Numbered from the stretch's first letter, positions 5,255 to 13,669 are shown. The stretch is DNA of 18,851 nt from Pseudomonadota bacterium (GCA_023436745.1 JAEZHZ010000158.1:1-18851); one strand, 5' to 3'. Translations and numbers: made by a program. Notes: a model not told the origin generated them from the sequence alone.

Positions 5255-7726
5255 ATGCAGGCTCCGCGCGCCACCTACCGCCTGCAGCTCAACAGGGACT
5301 TCACCTTCGCCGACGCCGCCGCGCTCGTGCCGTATATGGACGAGCTGGGGGTCAGCCACGCCTATCTTTCGCCGATCCTGAAGGCACGATCGGGCAGCAC
5401 ACATGGCTACGACACAGTCGATCATACCGCGCTCAACCCGGAGCTGGGCACCATGGCAGACTTTCGCCGGCTGGCGGATGCGCTGCATCGGCGCGGCATG
5501 GGGCTATTGCTCGACTTCGTGCCCAACCACATGGGCGTGGGCGGGAGCGAGAATCCCGTCTGGCTCGATGTGCTGAAGCATGGCCAGAGCAGCCGCCATG
5601 CGGAGTGGTTCGACATCGACTGGTCGGCGGGTCGACCCGGCGCGACGGGCAAGGTGCTGGTGCCGTTCCTCGGGTCCACCTATGCCGAGGCACTGGCAGC
5701 GGGGCAGATCCGGCTCAAGGGCGATGGCGAGGGGTTGGCCGTCTGGGTCTACGACAATGACAAGCTGCCGGTGCGGCCCGAGGATTCGGCCTCGCTGCTC
5801 GAACGTCATGGCAGCCCCGAGGCGGTGGTTGCGGCATATACCGGCCAAGAGGGCGCATTCGACAGCTGGGCGGCGCTGGACGGGCTGATCGCGCGCCAGC
5901 ACTGGCGCCTCGTGCATTTCGGTGCAGGCGGCGACGAGATGAACTACCGCCGCTTCTTCGTGAACAGCGAGCTGGCCGGCATCCGCCTCGACCGCGAGGA
6001 CGTCTTCGAGCATGTGCACCGGCTGGTGTTCGACCTGATCGCGGACGGGCTGGTGGACGGGCTCAGGATCGACCATGTCGACGGCCTGCTCGACCCCAAG
6101 GGGTATCTTGCGCGGCTGCGGGAGCGGTCGCCGCGCCCGATCTGGCTGGTGATCGAGAAGATTCTCGCACCGCACGAGCAGTTGCGGTCCGATTGGCCGG
6201 TGGACGGCACCACGGGCTACGAGGCAGGGGCCGAGCTGATCCGGCTGCTGACCCGGGCGGACGCCGAGGCGGCGCTGACCCGTACCTACGAAGAGTTCGT
6301 TGGCGGGGTCACCGGCCCGGAAGAGGAAGAATACCGCACCAAGCTGCGGATCATGAACAACGAGCTGACCGCCGAGCTGACCTCGCTCAGCCGGCGGTTC
6401 GCGGCCCTCGCCTGGTCGGTGCCGCAGACGCGCGACCTGACCGAGATGCAGATGCGGCGGGTTCTGCGCGAGATCGTCGCCCACCTGTCCGTCTACCGCA
6501 CCTATGCCGATGATGACGGTGTCGGGGCGAGGGACCGGCGCGAGGTCGGCCGGGCGGTGGTCCTCGCCAGACGCAGCCAGCCACAGGTGCAGCCGATGGC
6601 CTTCGACTTCGTCGAGGGCGTACTGTGCGGCACGATTGGCGAACCGTACCAGCAGGATGCACTGCGTCTCGCCCGCGGCCGCTTCCAGCAATACAGCGGC
6701 CCGGTGATGGCGAAGGGGCTCGAGGACACGACGCTTTATCGCTACAACCGGCTGGTGTCGCTGAACGATGTCGGGGCGCATCCCGACAGGTACTCGCGCT
6801 CCATCGCCGCCTTTCACGAGAGCAATCGCAGGCGACTGGCGACGCATCCGAACTGCATGATCGCGACGTCGACGCACGACACCAAGCGGGGCGAGGACAT
6901 TCGCGCGATCATCGCGGCCATCGCCGACGAGCCCGAGGTGTGGCGCGCGGCGGTGCAGCGCTGGCGGCAGCTGCTGCCACGGTGGTCCGACTCCGTGCAC
7001 CCGAACGACATCTACCTGCTGTTCCAGCTGCTGGTGGGCGGGTGGCCCATGGCGGCCGCGGGCGATGATTTTGCCCAGCGGCTCAAGGACGCGATGACGA
7101 AGTCGCTCCGCGAGGCGCGGGAGCGGAGCGACTGGGGCGTCAACAACACGGCCTACGAGCACAAGGTGTTCGAACTCATCGACCACCTGGTCGCCGATGC
7201 GGGCTTCCTCCACGATTTCCACGCAGTCAGGGAGCGCATCCAGGCGGTCGGCAGGCGCAAGGCGCTCGTGCAGGCGGCCCTGAAGCTGACGATACCCGGC
7301 GTACCGGACATCTATCGCGGCGCCGAGGACTGGGAGCAGAGCTTCGTTGACCCGGACAATCGGCGGCCGGTCGATTTTGTGGGTCTCGGGAAGCGGCTGG
7401 CATCGCCGGACGGCGAGCGTGACCAGAAGATCGTTCTCACCCAGACACTGCTGCTGCTTCGCCGGCGCATGCCGGAGCTGTTCGTCACCGGCAGCTACGA
7501 GCCGCTAGATGCAGGGGATGACGTCATCGCGTTCCGGCGACGACACGGCGAGGCGTCGCTGGTCGTGATGGCCGACCTGTCACCCGGCCACGCCAGCGGA
7601 CTGCCGAAGCTCGCTGACCTGCCGGAGGCCTACGGATCGGCCGACGGGCCCGTGTGGATTCTGGCAGCGGAAGCGCAAGCGGAACCGGTACTCACGCCGG
7701 CCGCGGCACTGCCCGAGTTTGGCTAG
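5255..7726 (+). CDS. treY: Maltooligosyl trehalose synthase (GH13 family)
   Basis: TreY converts the reducing-end alpha-1,4 linkage of maltooligosaccharides to an alpha,alpha-1,1 linkage, giving maltooligosyl trehalose, from which TreZ releases trehalose. The protein has 823 residues. Family landmarks in order: PRATYRLQLNRDFTFADA at the N-terminus, SHAYLSPILKARSGSTHGYD (33-52), LLLDFVPNHMGV (84-95), GLRIDHVDGLLDP (269-281; Asp273 as nucleophile), LVIEKIL (298-304; Glu301 as acid/base), VMAKGLEDTTLYRYNRLVSLNDVG, and STHDTKRGED (539-548; Asp542). The C-terminal part has VPDIYRGAEDWEQSFVDPDNRRPVDF, also typical. It is preceded by an exact EcfG-type promoter and an SD-containing hairpin. No treZ, treX or glycogen gene is in the window, although treY is usually next to treZ. 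Confidence 0.97.
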   Translation: MQAPRATYRLQLNRDFTFADAAALVPYMDELGVSHAYLSPILKARSGSTHGYDTVDHTALNPELGTMADFRRLADALHRRGMGLLLDFVPNHMGVGGSENPVWLDVLKHGQSSRHAEWFDIDWSAGRPGATGKVLVPFLGSTYAEALAAGQIRLKGDGEGLAVWVYDNDKLPVRPEDSASLLERHGSPEAVVAAYTGQEGAFDSWAALDGLIARQHWRLVHFGAGGDEMNYRRFFVNSELAGIRLDREDVFEHVHRLVFDLIADGLVDGLRIDHVDGLLDPKGYLARLRERSPRPIWLVIEKILAPHEQLRSDWPVDGTTGYEAGAELIRLLTRADAEAALTRTYEEFVGGVTGPEEEEYRTKLRIMNNELTAELTSLSRRFAALAWSVPQTRDLTEMQMRRVLREIVAHLSVYRTYADDDGVGARDRREVGRAVVLARRSQPQVQPMAFDFVEGVLCGTIGEPYQQDALRLARGRFQQYSGPVMAKGLEDTTLYRYNRLVSLNDVGAHPDRYSRSIAAFHESNRRRLATHPNCMIATSTHDTKRGEDIRAIIAAIADEPEVWRAAVQRWRQLLPRWSDSVHPNDIYLLFQLLVGGWPMAAAGDDFAQRLKDAMTKSLREARERSDWGVNNTAYEHKVFELIDHLVADAGFLHDFHAVRERIQAVGRRKALVQAALKLTIPGVPDIYRGAEDWEQSFVDPDNRRPVDFVGLGKRLASPDGERDQKIVLTQTLLLLRRRMPELFVTGSYEPLDAGDDVIAFRRRHGEASLVVMADLSPGHASGLPKLADLPEAYGSADGPVWILAAEAQAEPVLTPAAALPEFG

Positions 7727-7735
7727 ATGGATGAT

Positions 7736-7760
7736 GGAACCACCCCCCAGCAATGCCGTT
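7736..7760 (+). promoter_or_regulatory. EcfG (general stress sigma) promoter of the bsh-ftsH operon
   Basis: GGAAC (7736-7740), exactly 16 bases, CGTT (7757-7760): a second perfect EcfG consensus match, starting 10 bases after the treY stop. The expected transcript start is near 7767, giving a leader of about 50 bases before ATG 7818. It could drive the whole 7818-15637 operon independently of treY. Confidence 0.68.
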
Positions 7761-7817
7761 GGAGGTGCGGGTGGTCGTTCTATTTGACGAGGTGGGCAGA
7801 ACGGGAAGACCCGCACA

Positions 7818-8792
7818 ATGTGCACAGGTGCAAACTACACCACCAGGGACCACTACTTCGGACGCAATCTCGACCTGGAGTTCTCGTACAACGAGACGGT
7901 TACGATTACACCGCGGAACTACAGGTTCGAGTTCCGCAAGATGCCGCCACTCGAGTCGCATCATGCGATGATCGGCATGGCCACCGTGGTCGATGGGTAC
8001 CCTCTCTACTATGACGGCACCAACGAGAAGGGGCTCAGCATGGCTGGCCTCGCCTTTGCGGGGAACGCCGACTACAAGCCTGAGGATCCCGGAAAGACCA
8101 ACATCTCTCCGTTCGAGTTCGTGCCCTGGATACTGGGCAAATTCGAGACCGTCGACCAGGTCAGGGACGAGCTAAGTTCATTCAATCTCGTCGACCTCCC
8201 CTTCAGCGAGGCTTTTCCACTCTCGCCGCTGCACTGGCTTATCTCGGACAGGACGCAGTCGATCACGGTGGAGTCGGTCCGTGAAGGCCTGAAGGTCTAC
8301 GACAATCCGATCGGCGTGCTCACCAACAACCCCACCTTCGACATCCAGTCCTTCAACCTCAACAACTATATGGGTCTGTCGCGGAATCCGCCGCAGCAGA
8401 ATTTCTCCTCCAACCTGAAGTTCGACACCTACAGCCGCGGCATGGGCGCCATGGGACTGCCGGGCGACCTGTCGTCGCCGTCGCGCTTCGTGAAGGCGGC
8501 CTTTACCAAGGAGAATTCGATGTCCGGCGACTCCGAGTCGGAGTCGATCCGCCAGTTCTTCCATATACTTGGCTCTGTGACACAGCAACGCGGGTGCGTG
8601 AACGTCGGCAACGGCAAGTTCGAGATCACCATCTACTCGTCGTGCTGCAACACCGACAAGGGCATCTACTACTACACTACCTACGAGAACAGCCAGATCA
8701 GCGGCGTCGACATGCACAAGGTGGACCTCGATGGCTCGACACTCTCGGACTACCCGCTGATCAAGGGCCAGCAGATCCGGATGCAGAACTGA
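7818..8792 (+). CDS. Choloylglycine hydrolase / bile salt hydrolase family, Gram-positive type
   Basis: An Ntn-type C-N hydrolase of 324 residues. Relatives cleave the amide of conjugated bile salts, penicillin V or other N-acyl substrates. The protein starts Met-Cys, so Met removal exposes the Cys nucleophile; there is no signal peptide, implying a cytoplasmic enzyme. Against remembered Clostridium and Lactobacillus enzymes it aligns end to end (YFGRNLDLE, TITPRNY, YPLYYDGTNEKGL, LSPLHWLISD, GVLTNNPTFD, GLPGDLSSPSRF, QFFHILGSV, YSSCCNTDKGIYYYTTYENSQI). Cys2, Arg16, Asp19, Asn170 and Arg223 of the active site are kept. The oxyanion-hole Asn (Asn82 in the Clostridium perfringens enzyme) is Ala79 here. 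Close likeness to Firmicutes enzymes suggests gene transfer. The natural substrate is not clear. It is the first gene of a probable five-gene operon. Confidence 0.9.
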   Translation: MCTGANYTTRDHYFGRNLDLEFSYNETVTITPRNYRFEFRKMPPLESHHAMIGMATVVDGYPLYYDGTNEKGLSMAGLAFAGNADYKPEDPGKTNISPFEFVPWILGKFETVDQVRDELSSFNLVDLPFSEAFPLSPLHWLISDRTQSITVESVREGLKVYDNPIGVLTNNPTFDIQSFNLNNYMGLSRNPPQQNFSSNLKFDTYSRGMGAMGLPGDLSSPSRFVKAAFTKENSMSGDSESESIRQFFHILGSVTQQRGCVNVGNGKFEITIYSSCCNTDKGIYYYTTYENSQISGVDMHKVDLDGSTLSDYPLIKGQQIRMQN

Positions 8793-8840
8793 GGGCCAGT
8801 TCGCCGCACGAAACGGGGGCCGGCAAGTAGGGATGATGCC

Positions 8841-10517
8841 ATGGACAAAGCCCTGCCTCCGGCCACTCTGGTCCAGTTCATCGACCGCAACATCTCGCGC
8901 CCCGGACTGGTTGGCGGGATCATTCTCTTCTCCCTGTCGCTGACGCCGTCACTGCTGCCGCGAACGCCACTGATCCAGGGGCTGTTGTCGGGGACCACCT
9001 TCGCGTTCGGTTATGCTATCGGCGTGTCGCTCCAATGGATATGGGACTACATCGAACTCGGACGGCCGCTTGGTCGCTTCTCGCGCCCGTTCGGCTTTGT
9101 CGTCGCTCTGCTGTGCGTCGCGCTGGCAGCCGTGTGCCTGATCGAGATGGTCCCCTGGCAGAACTCGGTACGGGCCGCGATGGGGATGCAGCCGGTGACC
9201 GCCGGCCACCCCATTTTCGTGGTGCTCGTCGCGCTGTTGCCCGCCGCCGTGCTGATTACAATCGGCACCTTGCTCGTTCACAGCGCTCAGGCGGTGGCGC
9301 GCCGCATGAAGTCGTTCCTGCCTCGTCGGGTGGCGTTGCTGCTCGGCATCACCCTGGTGGGCACGGTGACCGCAGTGGTGTTCAACGGCGTGCTGCTCCG
9401 TTCCGCGCTGGTTGCGGCGGACCGTTTCTTCCAGCAACTCGACAGCGTTTCCGGACAGTTCGGGGATCCGCCCGCCAACCCGGTGCAGTCCGGCAGTTCC
9501 GCCTCGCTCGTCGCCTGGAACACCATCGGGCATGATGGACGGGTCTATGTGGAATCGGGACCGACCCAGGCCGATATTGCCGCCCTGATCGGGCGACCGG
9601 CCCAACAGCCCCTAAGGGTCTATGTCGGCCTGCGCTCGGCCCCGACGCTGAAGGAGCGCGCGGAACTCGCCCTGCAGGAGATGGAGCGGGTCGGCGCGTG
9701 GGACAAGTCGGTGCTGATCGTCATCATGCCGGTGGGAACGGGCTGGGTCGACCCCGCCAGCATCAGCAGCCTCGAGTACCTGATGGCCGGGGACGTCGCT
9801 AGCGTTGCGCTTCAATACTCCTACCTCACCAGCCCCCTCTCCCTGGTGGTGCAGCCCGAATACGGAACGGACGCCGCCCAGGCGCTGTTCTCCGCGGTCT
9901 ACCAGCACTGGACACAACTGCCGCGCGACAGCCGGCCGAGGCTCTATCTCAACGGCCTGAGCCTGGGCGCAAACAGCTCTCAGGCCTCTTCCCAGATCCT
10001 GGACATGTTCCCCGACCCTTACGACGGCGCGCTCTGGGCCGGGCCGCCGTTCACGAGTTCGATCTGGCGCTATGCCACCCAGAACCGCGATCCCGGATCA
10101 CCGGAGTGGCGGCCGCGCTTCGGCAATGACGCGACCATTCGTTTTGCCAATCGCGGGGCCGAGTTCGCACAGCCCGACACACCCTGGGGGCCATTGCGGA
10201 TCGCGTTCCTGCAGTATCCAAGCGATCCGATCGTGTTCTTCGACTGGTCGAGCTTCCACCGCGCTCCGGACTGGATGACCCCGCCACGGGGACCGGGGGT
10301 CTCCCCTGCCCTGACGTGGTATCCGGTAGTGACCTGGCTGCAGCTCGGCATGGACATGGCACTCGCCCAGACCTCGCCGATCGGGTACGGGCACAACTAC
10401 GCCATCGACGACTACATCGATGCCTGGCGGGCGCTTGTCGATCCCCCGGGCTGGGATGATGCGGCCATAGCGCAGCTCAAGTCTCGCATAGTCTCGGACA
10501 CCGGGGTCAAGCCATGA
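8841..10517 (+). CDS. Membrane alpha/beta-hydrolase (Abhydrolase_9 family)
   Basis: A 558-residue membrane protein that fits the uncharacterised Abhydrolase_9 family with its N-terminal membrane module. About five hydrophobic helices occupy residues 20-190, including the family-typical SLSLTPSLLPRTPLIQGLLSG. An odd helix count would place the C-terminal domain in the periplasm. The hydrolase part has LEYLMAGDVASVALQYSYL (311-329), the nucleophile elbow GLSLG (372-376, Ser374), and a likely Asp462 (QYPSDPIVFF) and His518 (GYGHNY). ATG 8841 follows an AGGGA site. It begins 48 bases after the bile-salt-hydrolase-like gene and overlaps the next gene by four bases (ATGA), indicating translational coupling. 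The substrate is unknown; a lipid or ester in the envelope is an inference. Confidence 0.85.
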   Translation: MDKALPPATLVQFIDRNISRPGLVGGIILFSLSLTPSLLPRTPLIQGLLSGTTFAFGYAIGVSLQWIWDYIELGRPLGRFSRPFGFVVALLCVALAAVCLIEMVPWQNSVRAAMGMQPVTAGHPIFVVLVALLPAAVLITIGTLLVHSAQAVARRMKSFLPRRVALLLGITLVGTVTAVVFNGVLLRSALVAADRFFQQLDSVSGQFGDPPANPVQSGSSASLVAWNTIGHDGRVYVESGPTQADIAALIGRPAQQPLRVYVGLRSAPTLKERAELALQEMERVGAWDKSVLIVIMPVGTGWVDPASISSLEYLMAGDVASVALQYSYLTSPLSLVVQPEYGTDAAQALFSAVYQHWTQLPRDSRPRLYLNGLSLGANSSQASSQILDMFPDPYDGALWAGPPFTSSIWRYATQNRDPGSPEWRPRFGNDATIRFANRGAEFAQPDTPWGPLRIAFLQYPSDPIVFFDWSSFHRAPDWMTPPRGPGVSPALTWYPVVTWLQLGMDMALAQTSPIGYGHNYAIDDYIDAWRALVDPPGWDDAAIAQLKSRIVSDTGVKP

Positions 10518-12037
10518 GCACGGACCGCGACCAACCGGACATCCCAGTTCGCTCGCCCTCGCACTGGCTGTGGGGACCTTTCGCCGGACTGGTGTTTGCC
10601 GCCATAGGCCTGGGCGGGAGCATGCTGGCCCAGGTGCGGGTCAGCCCTACGGCGCTGGGCAGCGCCGGTGAGATCACTGCTGCCAATCTGCTGGGTGGCG
10701 TGTTCCTGTGCGGATGGCTCGTCTGGTGGCTCGTGGTCATTCGTCCCCGTCAGGACACCGCGCTGAGGGGAGCCGTTGCGGGCGTTCTGGTTGCGTGTCT
10801 CTCCTACCCCGCCGTGCTGCTGCTGGCACACCTGGTGAACACCGACCGGGGCCACGCCTCCGACTCTTCCCTGCTGGAGCAGGTCACCCAGGCGCTGGTG
10901 CAGTCCCTGCTCGGGCTCGTCACCACGGGCTTCGCATCCACGATCGCGCTCGCCGTCTCCGGCGTCCTCATCGCGTTGCTGCAGCACCGCCTCACGCCAT
11001 ATCCCGAGGTTCCCGCCGGCGTCCGCCCGCCGGGAGTGCTCCGCCGGCTATTTCACGGCCTCGTCGTTATCACCCTCTCTATCGTCGGGGTGCTCGTGGT
11101 CGGCTTCGTGGTGCTGACGGTGCTGCCCGTTCCACCCCTCAGTGGCGTGCTGACACCGCAACCGGCGACCGACTACCAGCAGGCACTGGACGAGTTCTCG
11201 GCGATCGAAGCCCGCGAGGCGGCACTGCCTCTCCGGCCCGAGTGTCATTCCCAACTGCGGACACATGGCACCAAGGTTGCCAGGGTCGTGGTGTATTTCC
11301 ATGGATTGACCAGTTGCCCCGCCCAGGGCGACGCGCTGGCCCAGCAGTTGTTCGATAAAGGCTACAACGTCGTCGTGCCCCGTCTGCCCGGGCACGGGGA
11401 GGAGGACCCGCTGACGCTGGCGCTGGCCCACATGACAGCCGAGGACCTCGTCAACACGGCCAATACGGCGATCGGCATCGCGCACGGGGTAGGCGAGGAC
11501 GTGATCATCGTCGGTCTATCTGCGGGAGGCACGGTCACCACCTACGAGACGCAGCAGAACGATACGCTGGGCAACGCGGTGGCAGTGGCGCCGTTTCTGG
11601 GCCCGGATTTCCTGCCACCCTGGACCACCCGGGCCGCGACCAACCTGCTGCTCCGGGCGCCGAACCTGATGATCTGGTGGAATTCCAAGACCCCCTACAG
11701 TTCTCCCGAGATGCCCTATGTCTATCCGCGCTACGCGACCAGGGCAGTCGGGGAACTGATGCGGCTCGGGCGGATCGTTGCCGGCGAGGCCGAGACGAGA
11801 AGACCTGCGGCGCAGGGGATCGGAGTCCTGCTCAATCGGGCGGACAAGACGATCAATGCCCCCCTTGTGGAGCAGCTTGTCCGCGAATGGGAGAAGCAGG
11901 GTGCGGCGGTGGACCTGCGCTTCCTGCCCCTGGAGGACGGCCTGCCTCACGATGTGATCGACCCGCGGCAGCCGCACGGCAATATCAACATCGTGTATCC
12001 CACCCTGTTCGAGATGATTTCGGCCACCAGCAAGTGA
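10514..12037 (+). CDS. Membrane-anchored alpha/beta-hydrolase (lipase/esterase-like), paralogue 1
   Basis: A 507-residue protein with about five transmembrane helices in residues 18-204, then a serine-hydrolase domain. The hydrolase has VVVYFHGLTSCPAQGDALAQ (oxyanion HG at 263-264), GYNVVVPRLPGHGEEDPLTL, the nucleophile elbow GLSAG (334-338, Ser336), probable catalytic Asp444 (LLNRADKTIN) and His479 (GLPHDVIDP). The fold resembles monoglyceride lipase/carboxylesterase enzymes. Five helices with a cytoplasmic N-terminus would place the catalytic domain in the periplasm. The start overlaps the stop of the upstream Abhydrolase_9 gene (ATGA at 10514). It is strongly similar to the following gene (12112) in layout and motif wording, so the pair arose by duplication. 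No named family for the full architecture is recalled; function unknown. Confidence 0.82.
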   Translation: MSTDRDQPDIPVRSPSHWLWGPFAGLVFAAIGLGGSMLAQVRVSPTALGSAGEITAANLLGGVFLCGWLVWWLVVIRPRQDTALRGAVAGVLVACLSYPAVLLLAHLVNTDRGHASDSSLLEQVTQALVQSLLGLVTTGFASTIALAVSGVLIALLQHRLTPYPEVPAGVRPPGVLRRLFHGLVVITLSIVGVLVVGFVVLTVLPVPPLSGVLTPQPATDYQQALDEFSAIEAREAALPLRPECHSQLRTHGTKVARVVVYFHGLTSCPAQGDALAQQLFDKGYNVVVPRLPGHGEEDPLTLALAHMTAEDLVNTANTAIGIAHGVGEDVIIVGLSAGGTVTTYETQQNDTLGNAVAVAPFLGPDFLPPWTTRAATNLLLRAPNLMIWWNSKTPYSSPEMPYVYPRYATRAVGELMRLGRIVAGEAETRRPAAQGIGVLLNRADKTINAPLVEQLVREWEKQGAAVDLRFLPLEDGLPHDVIDPRQPHGNINIVYPTLFEMISATSK

Positions 12038-12111
12038 GTTCCCCCTATGCAGGTCTTCACAGCATGGGCACCGCGCAGTGGCCAGACCGAGGCGGCTCCC
12101 GGTGAACATCG

Positions 12112-13638
12112 ATGGTGAACCAGAGCGCCCCCCGCCCCAACAGTTCGTACATGCCCTGGCCCCTCATCGCAGGGCTGGTGTTTGCGCTGGCCGGCCTGGG
12201 GATCGCCCCGTTCGTGGGACTGAGCATCGGCGAACCCCTCGGCTTCGGAAGCGGCCGCCTGCCCTGGCCGTTGGTGCTTGCCGGAGTGTTCCTCAGCGGC
12301 TGGCTGCCCTGGTGGCTGCTGATGCCGAACTGGCGCAGGGTGCGCCCGATCGGCGGAGCGGCCGCCGGCGTCCTCGCAGCAACGCTGTCGTATCCGGTCG
12401 TGCTGGGGCTCTATGAAGCCATAGGCGGCACGCTCGGACTAACCGACACCGGCGGCGCCGCCGGGGTCCAGTGGGTCGCATGGGTGGCGTTGCTTGGCCT
12501 GATGACCACCGGCTTCGCGCTGGCCATGAGCTTCGCGGTGGTGGGCGGCGTCGCTGCCTGGTTGCTGGCGGCCTATGTCAGGCCCCGACAGGTGGCTCCT
12601 TCTTCGCCGAAGGGCGCCGGCAAGCGCTTCCTGCGGACCGCGCGGCGGCTGGCACTGGGTGCAGCACTGGTCCTGGTGGTGGGCCTCACGGGCTCGTTCA
12701 TCGTCCTGTCGCGCATGCCCATTCCCGTAGCAGGGCTCGCGGCGCGAGCGTCGCCCAGCGTTCCAGCCCGGACATATGAGCAGGCCACGGAGGCATTCTC
12801 ACAGGTTCGGGCCGAGGAAGCCGGGGAAGACCTTGACGACCGCTGCCTGTCCAAACTCATGAGTCACGGCGGCCGGACCCGGATCGCGGTCGTCTTCTTC
12901 CACGGGCTGACAAGTTGCCCCGCGCAGGGAGAGGCACTGGCCAATTCCCTGTTCGCGCGCGGGTACAATGTCTACCTGCCGCGCATGTACGGCCACGGGG
13001 AGGCGGACCCCGAGACGCTGTCGCTGGCCTCGCTGACGGCCGAGCACCTGGTAGACCTCGCCAACCAATCCACCGACCTTGCCCAGGGGCTGGGCGATCG
13101 GGTGGTCGTGGTCGGGCTCTCCGCCGGCGGCACCATCACCACCTGGATCGCGCAGTACCGGCGGGACGTGTTCCTCGCCATTCCGGTGTCGCCATTCCTC
13201 GGGCCCTATATCGTGCCGCCCTGGGCGAACACGGCAGCAACGAACCTGCTCCTGCAGCTGCCAAACATGATGTTCTGGGTCAACCCGCTGGCGCCCGTGA
13301 GCGCCCCCAACACCGGTTATGCCTTCGTCCGTCCCTCCACCCATACGCTGGGACAGGTCATGCGCCTCGGGGAAGCGGTGTTGAACGAGGCGGCACGCGC
13401 GCCACCGGCGGGGAACAGGATCTCGGTCCTGCTCAACCAGGCGGACGTTGCCGTCAACAACCGGCTGACCGAACAACTCGTGGCCCGGTGGCGGAGCCGG
13501 GGGGGCGCAGTGTCGGTCCACGAACTCGAGTTCTCGAGCCTGCTGCCCCATGATCTCATCAATCCCTACGAGATCTTCGGCGATACCGACCTCGTCTATT
13601 CCATCATTGCCGGGATGATCGACTCCGCCCCGCAGTGA
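12112..13638 (+). CDS. Membrane-anchored alpha/beta-hydrolase (lipase/esterase-like), paralogue 2
   Basis: A 508-residue paralogue of the preceding gene, with the same order of parts: about five N-terminal helices (residues 15-200), a linker of ~55 residues, then the hydrolase domain. The catalytic set aligns nearly position for position: FFHGLTSCPAQGEALA (His264-Gly265), GLSAG (335-339, Ser337), Asp445 (LLNQADVAVN) and His480 (LLPHDLINP). Both also share LPWWLL/LVWWLV near residue 70 and the AATNLLL segment. ATG 12112 has a GGTGA site at about 12101; the 74-base gap before it shows no terminator. All triad residues are intact in both copies, so neither looks degenerate. Retention of two active copies suggests different substrates or a heteromeric enzyme, which is inference. 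Confidence 0.82.
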   Translation: MVNQSAPRPNSSYMPWPLIAGLVFALAGLGIAPFVGLSIGEPLGFGSGRLPWPLVLAGVFLSGWLPWWLLMPNWRRVRPIGGAAAGVLAATLSYPVVLGLYEAIGGTLGLTDTGGAAGVQWVAWVALLGLMTTGFALAMSFAVVGGVAAWLLAAYVRPRQVAPSSPKGAGKRFLRTARRLALGAALVLVVGLTGSFIVLSRMPIPVAGLAARASPSVPARTYEQATEAFSQVRAEEAGEDLDDRCLSKLMSHGGRTRIAVVFFHGLTSCPAQGEALANSLFARGYNVYLPRMYGHGEADPETLSLASLTAEHLVDLANQSTDLAQGLGDRVVVVGLSAGGTITTWIAQYRRDVFLAIPVSPFLGPYIVPPWANTAATNLLLQLPNMMFWVNPLAPVSAPNTGYAFVRPSTHTLGQVMRLGEAVLNEAARAPPAGNRISVLLNQADVAVNNRLTEQLVARWRSRGGAVSVHELEFSSLLPHDLINPYEIFGDTDLVYSIIAGMIDSAPQ

Positions 13639-13669
13639 CCCAAGTTCCCTCCCCACGTTGAGACCGGAC

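Noticed and set aside
5504..7222. 572-codon minus-strand open frame inside treY
   Set aside because: The plus strand carries all TreY catalytic motifs. The antisense frame has no motif, ribosome site or conserved content and follows from high GC at third codon positions.
7739..7775. Inverted repeat ACCACCC / GGGTGGT after treY, considered as a terminator
   Set aside because: The loop is over 20 bases and no T-run follows, and the left arm coincides with the EcfG-type promoter. The promoter reading explains the sequence better.
9864..9889. GGAAC-N17-TGTT match resembling an EcfG promoter
   Set aside because: It lies deep inside the Abhydrolase_9 coding region with no gene start downstream for over 600 bases. 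It shows that the looser form of the motif can occur by chance.
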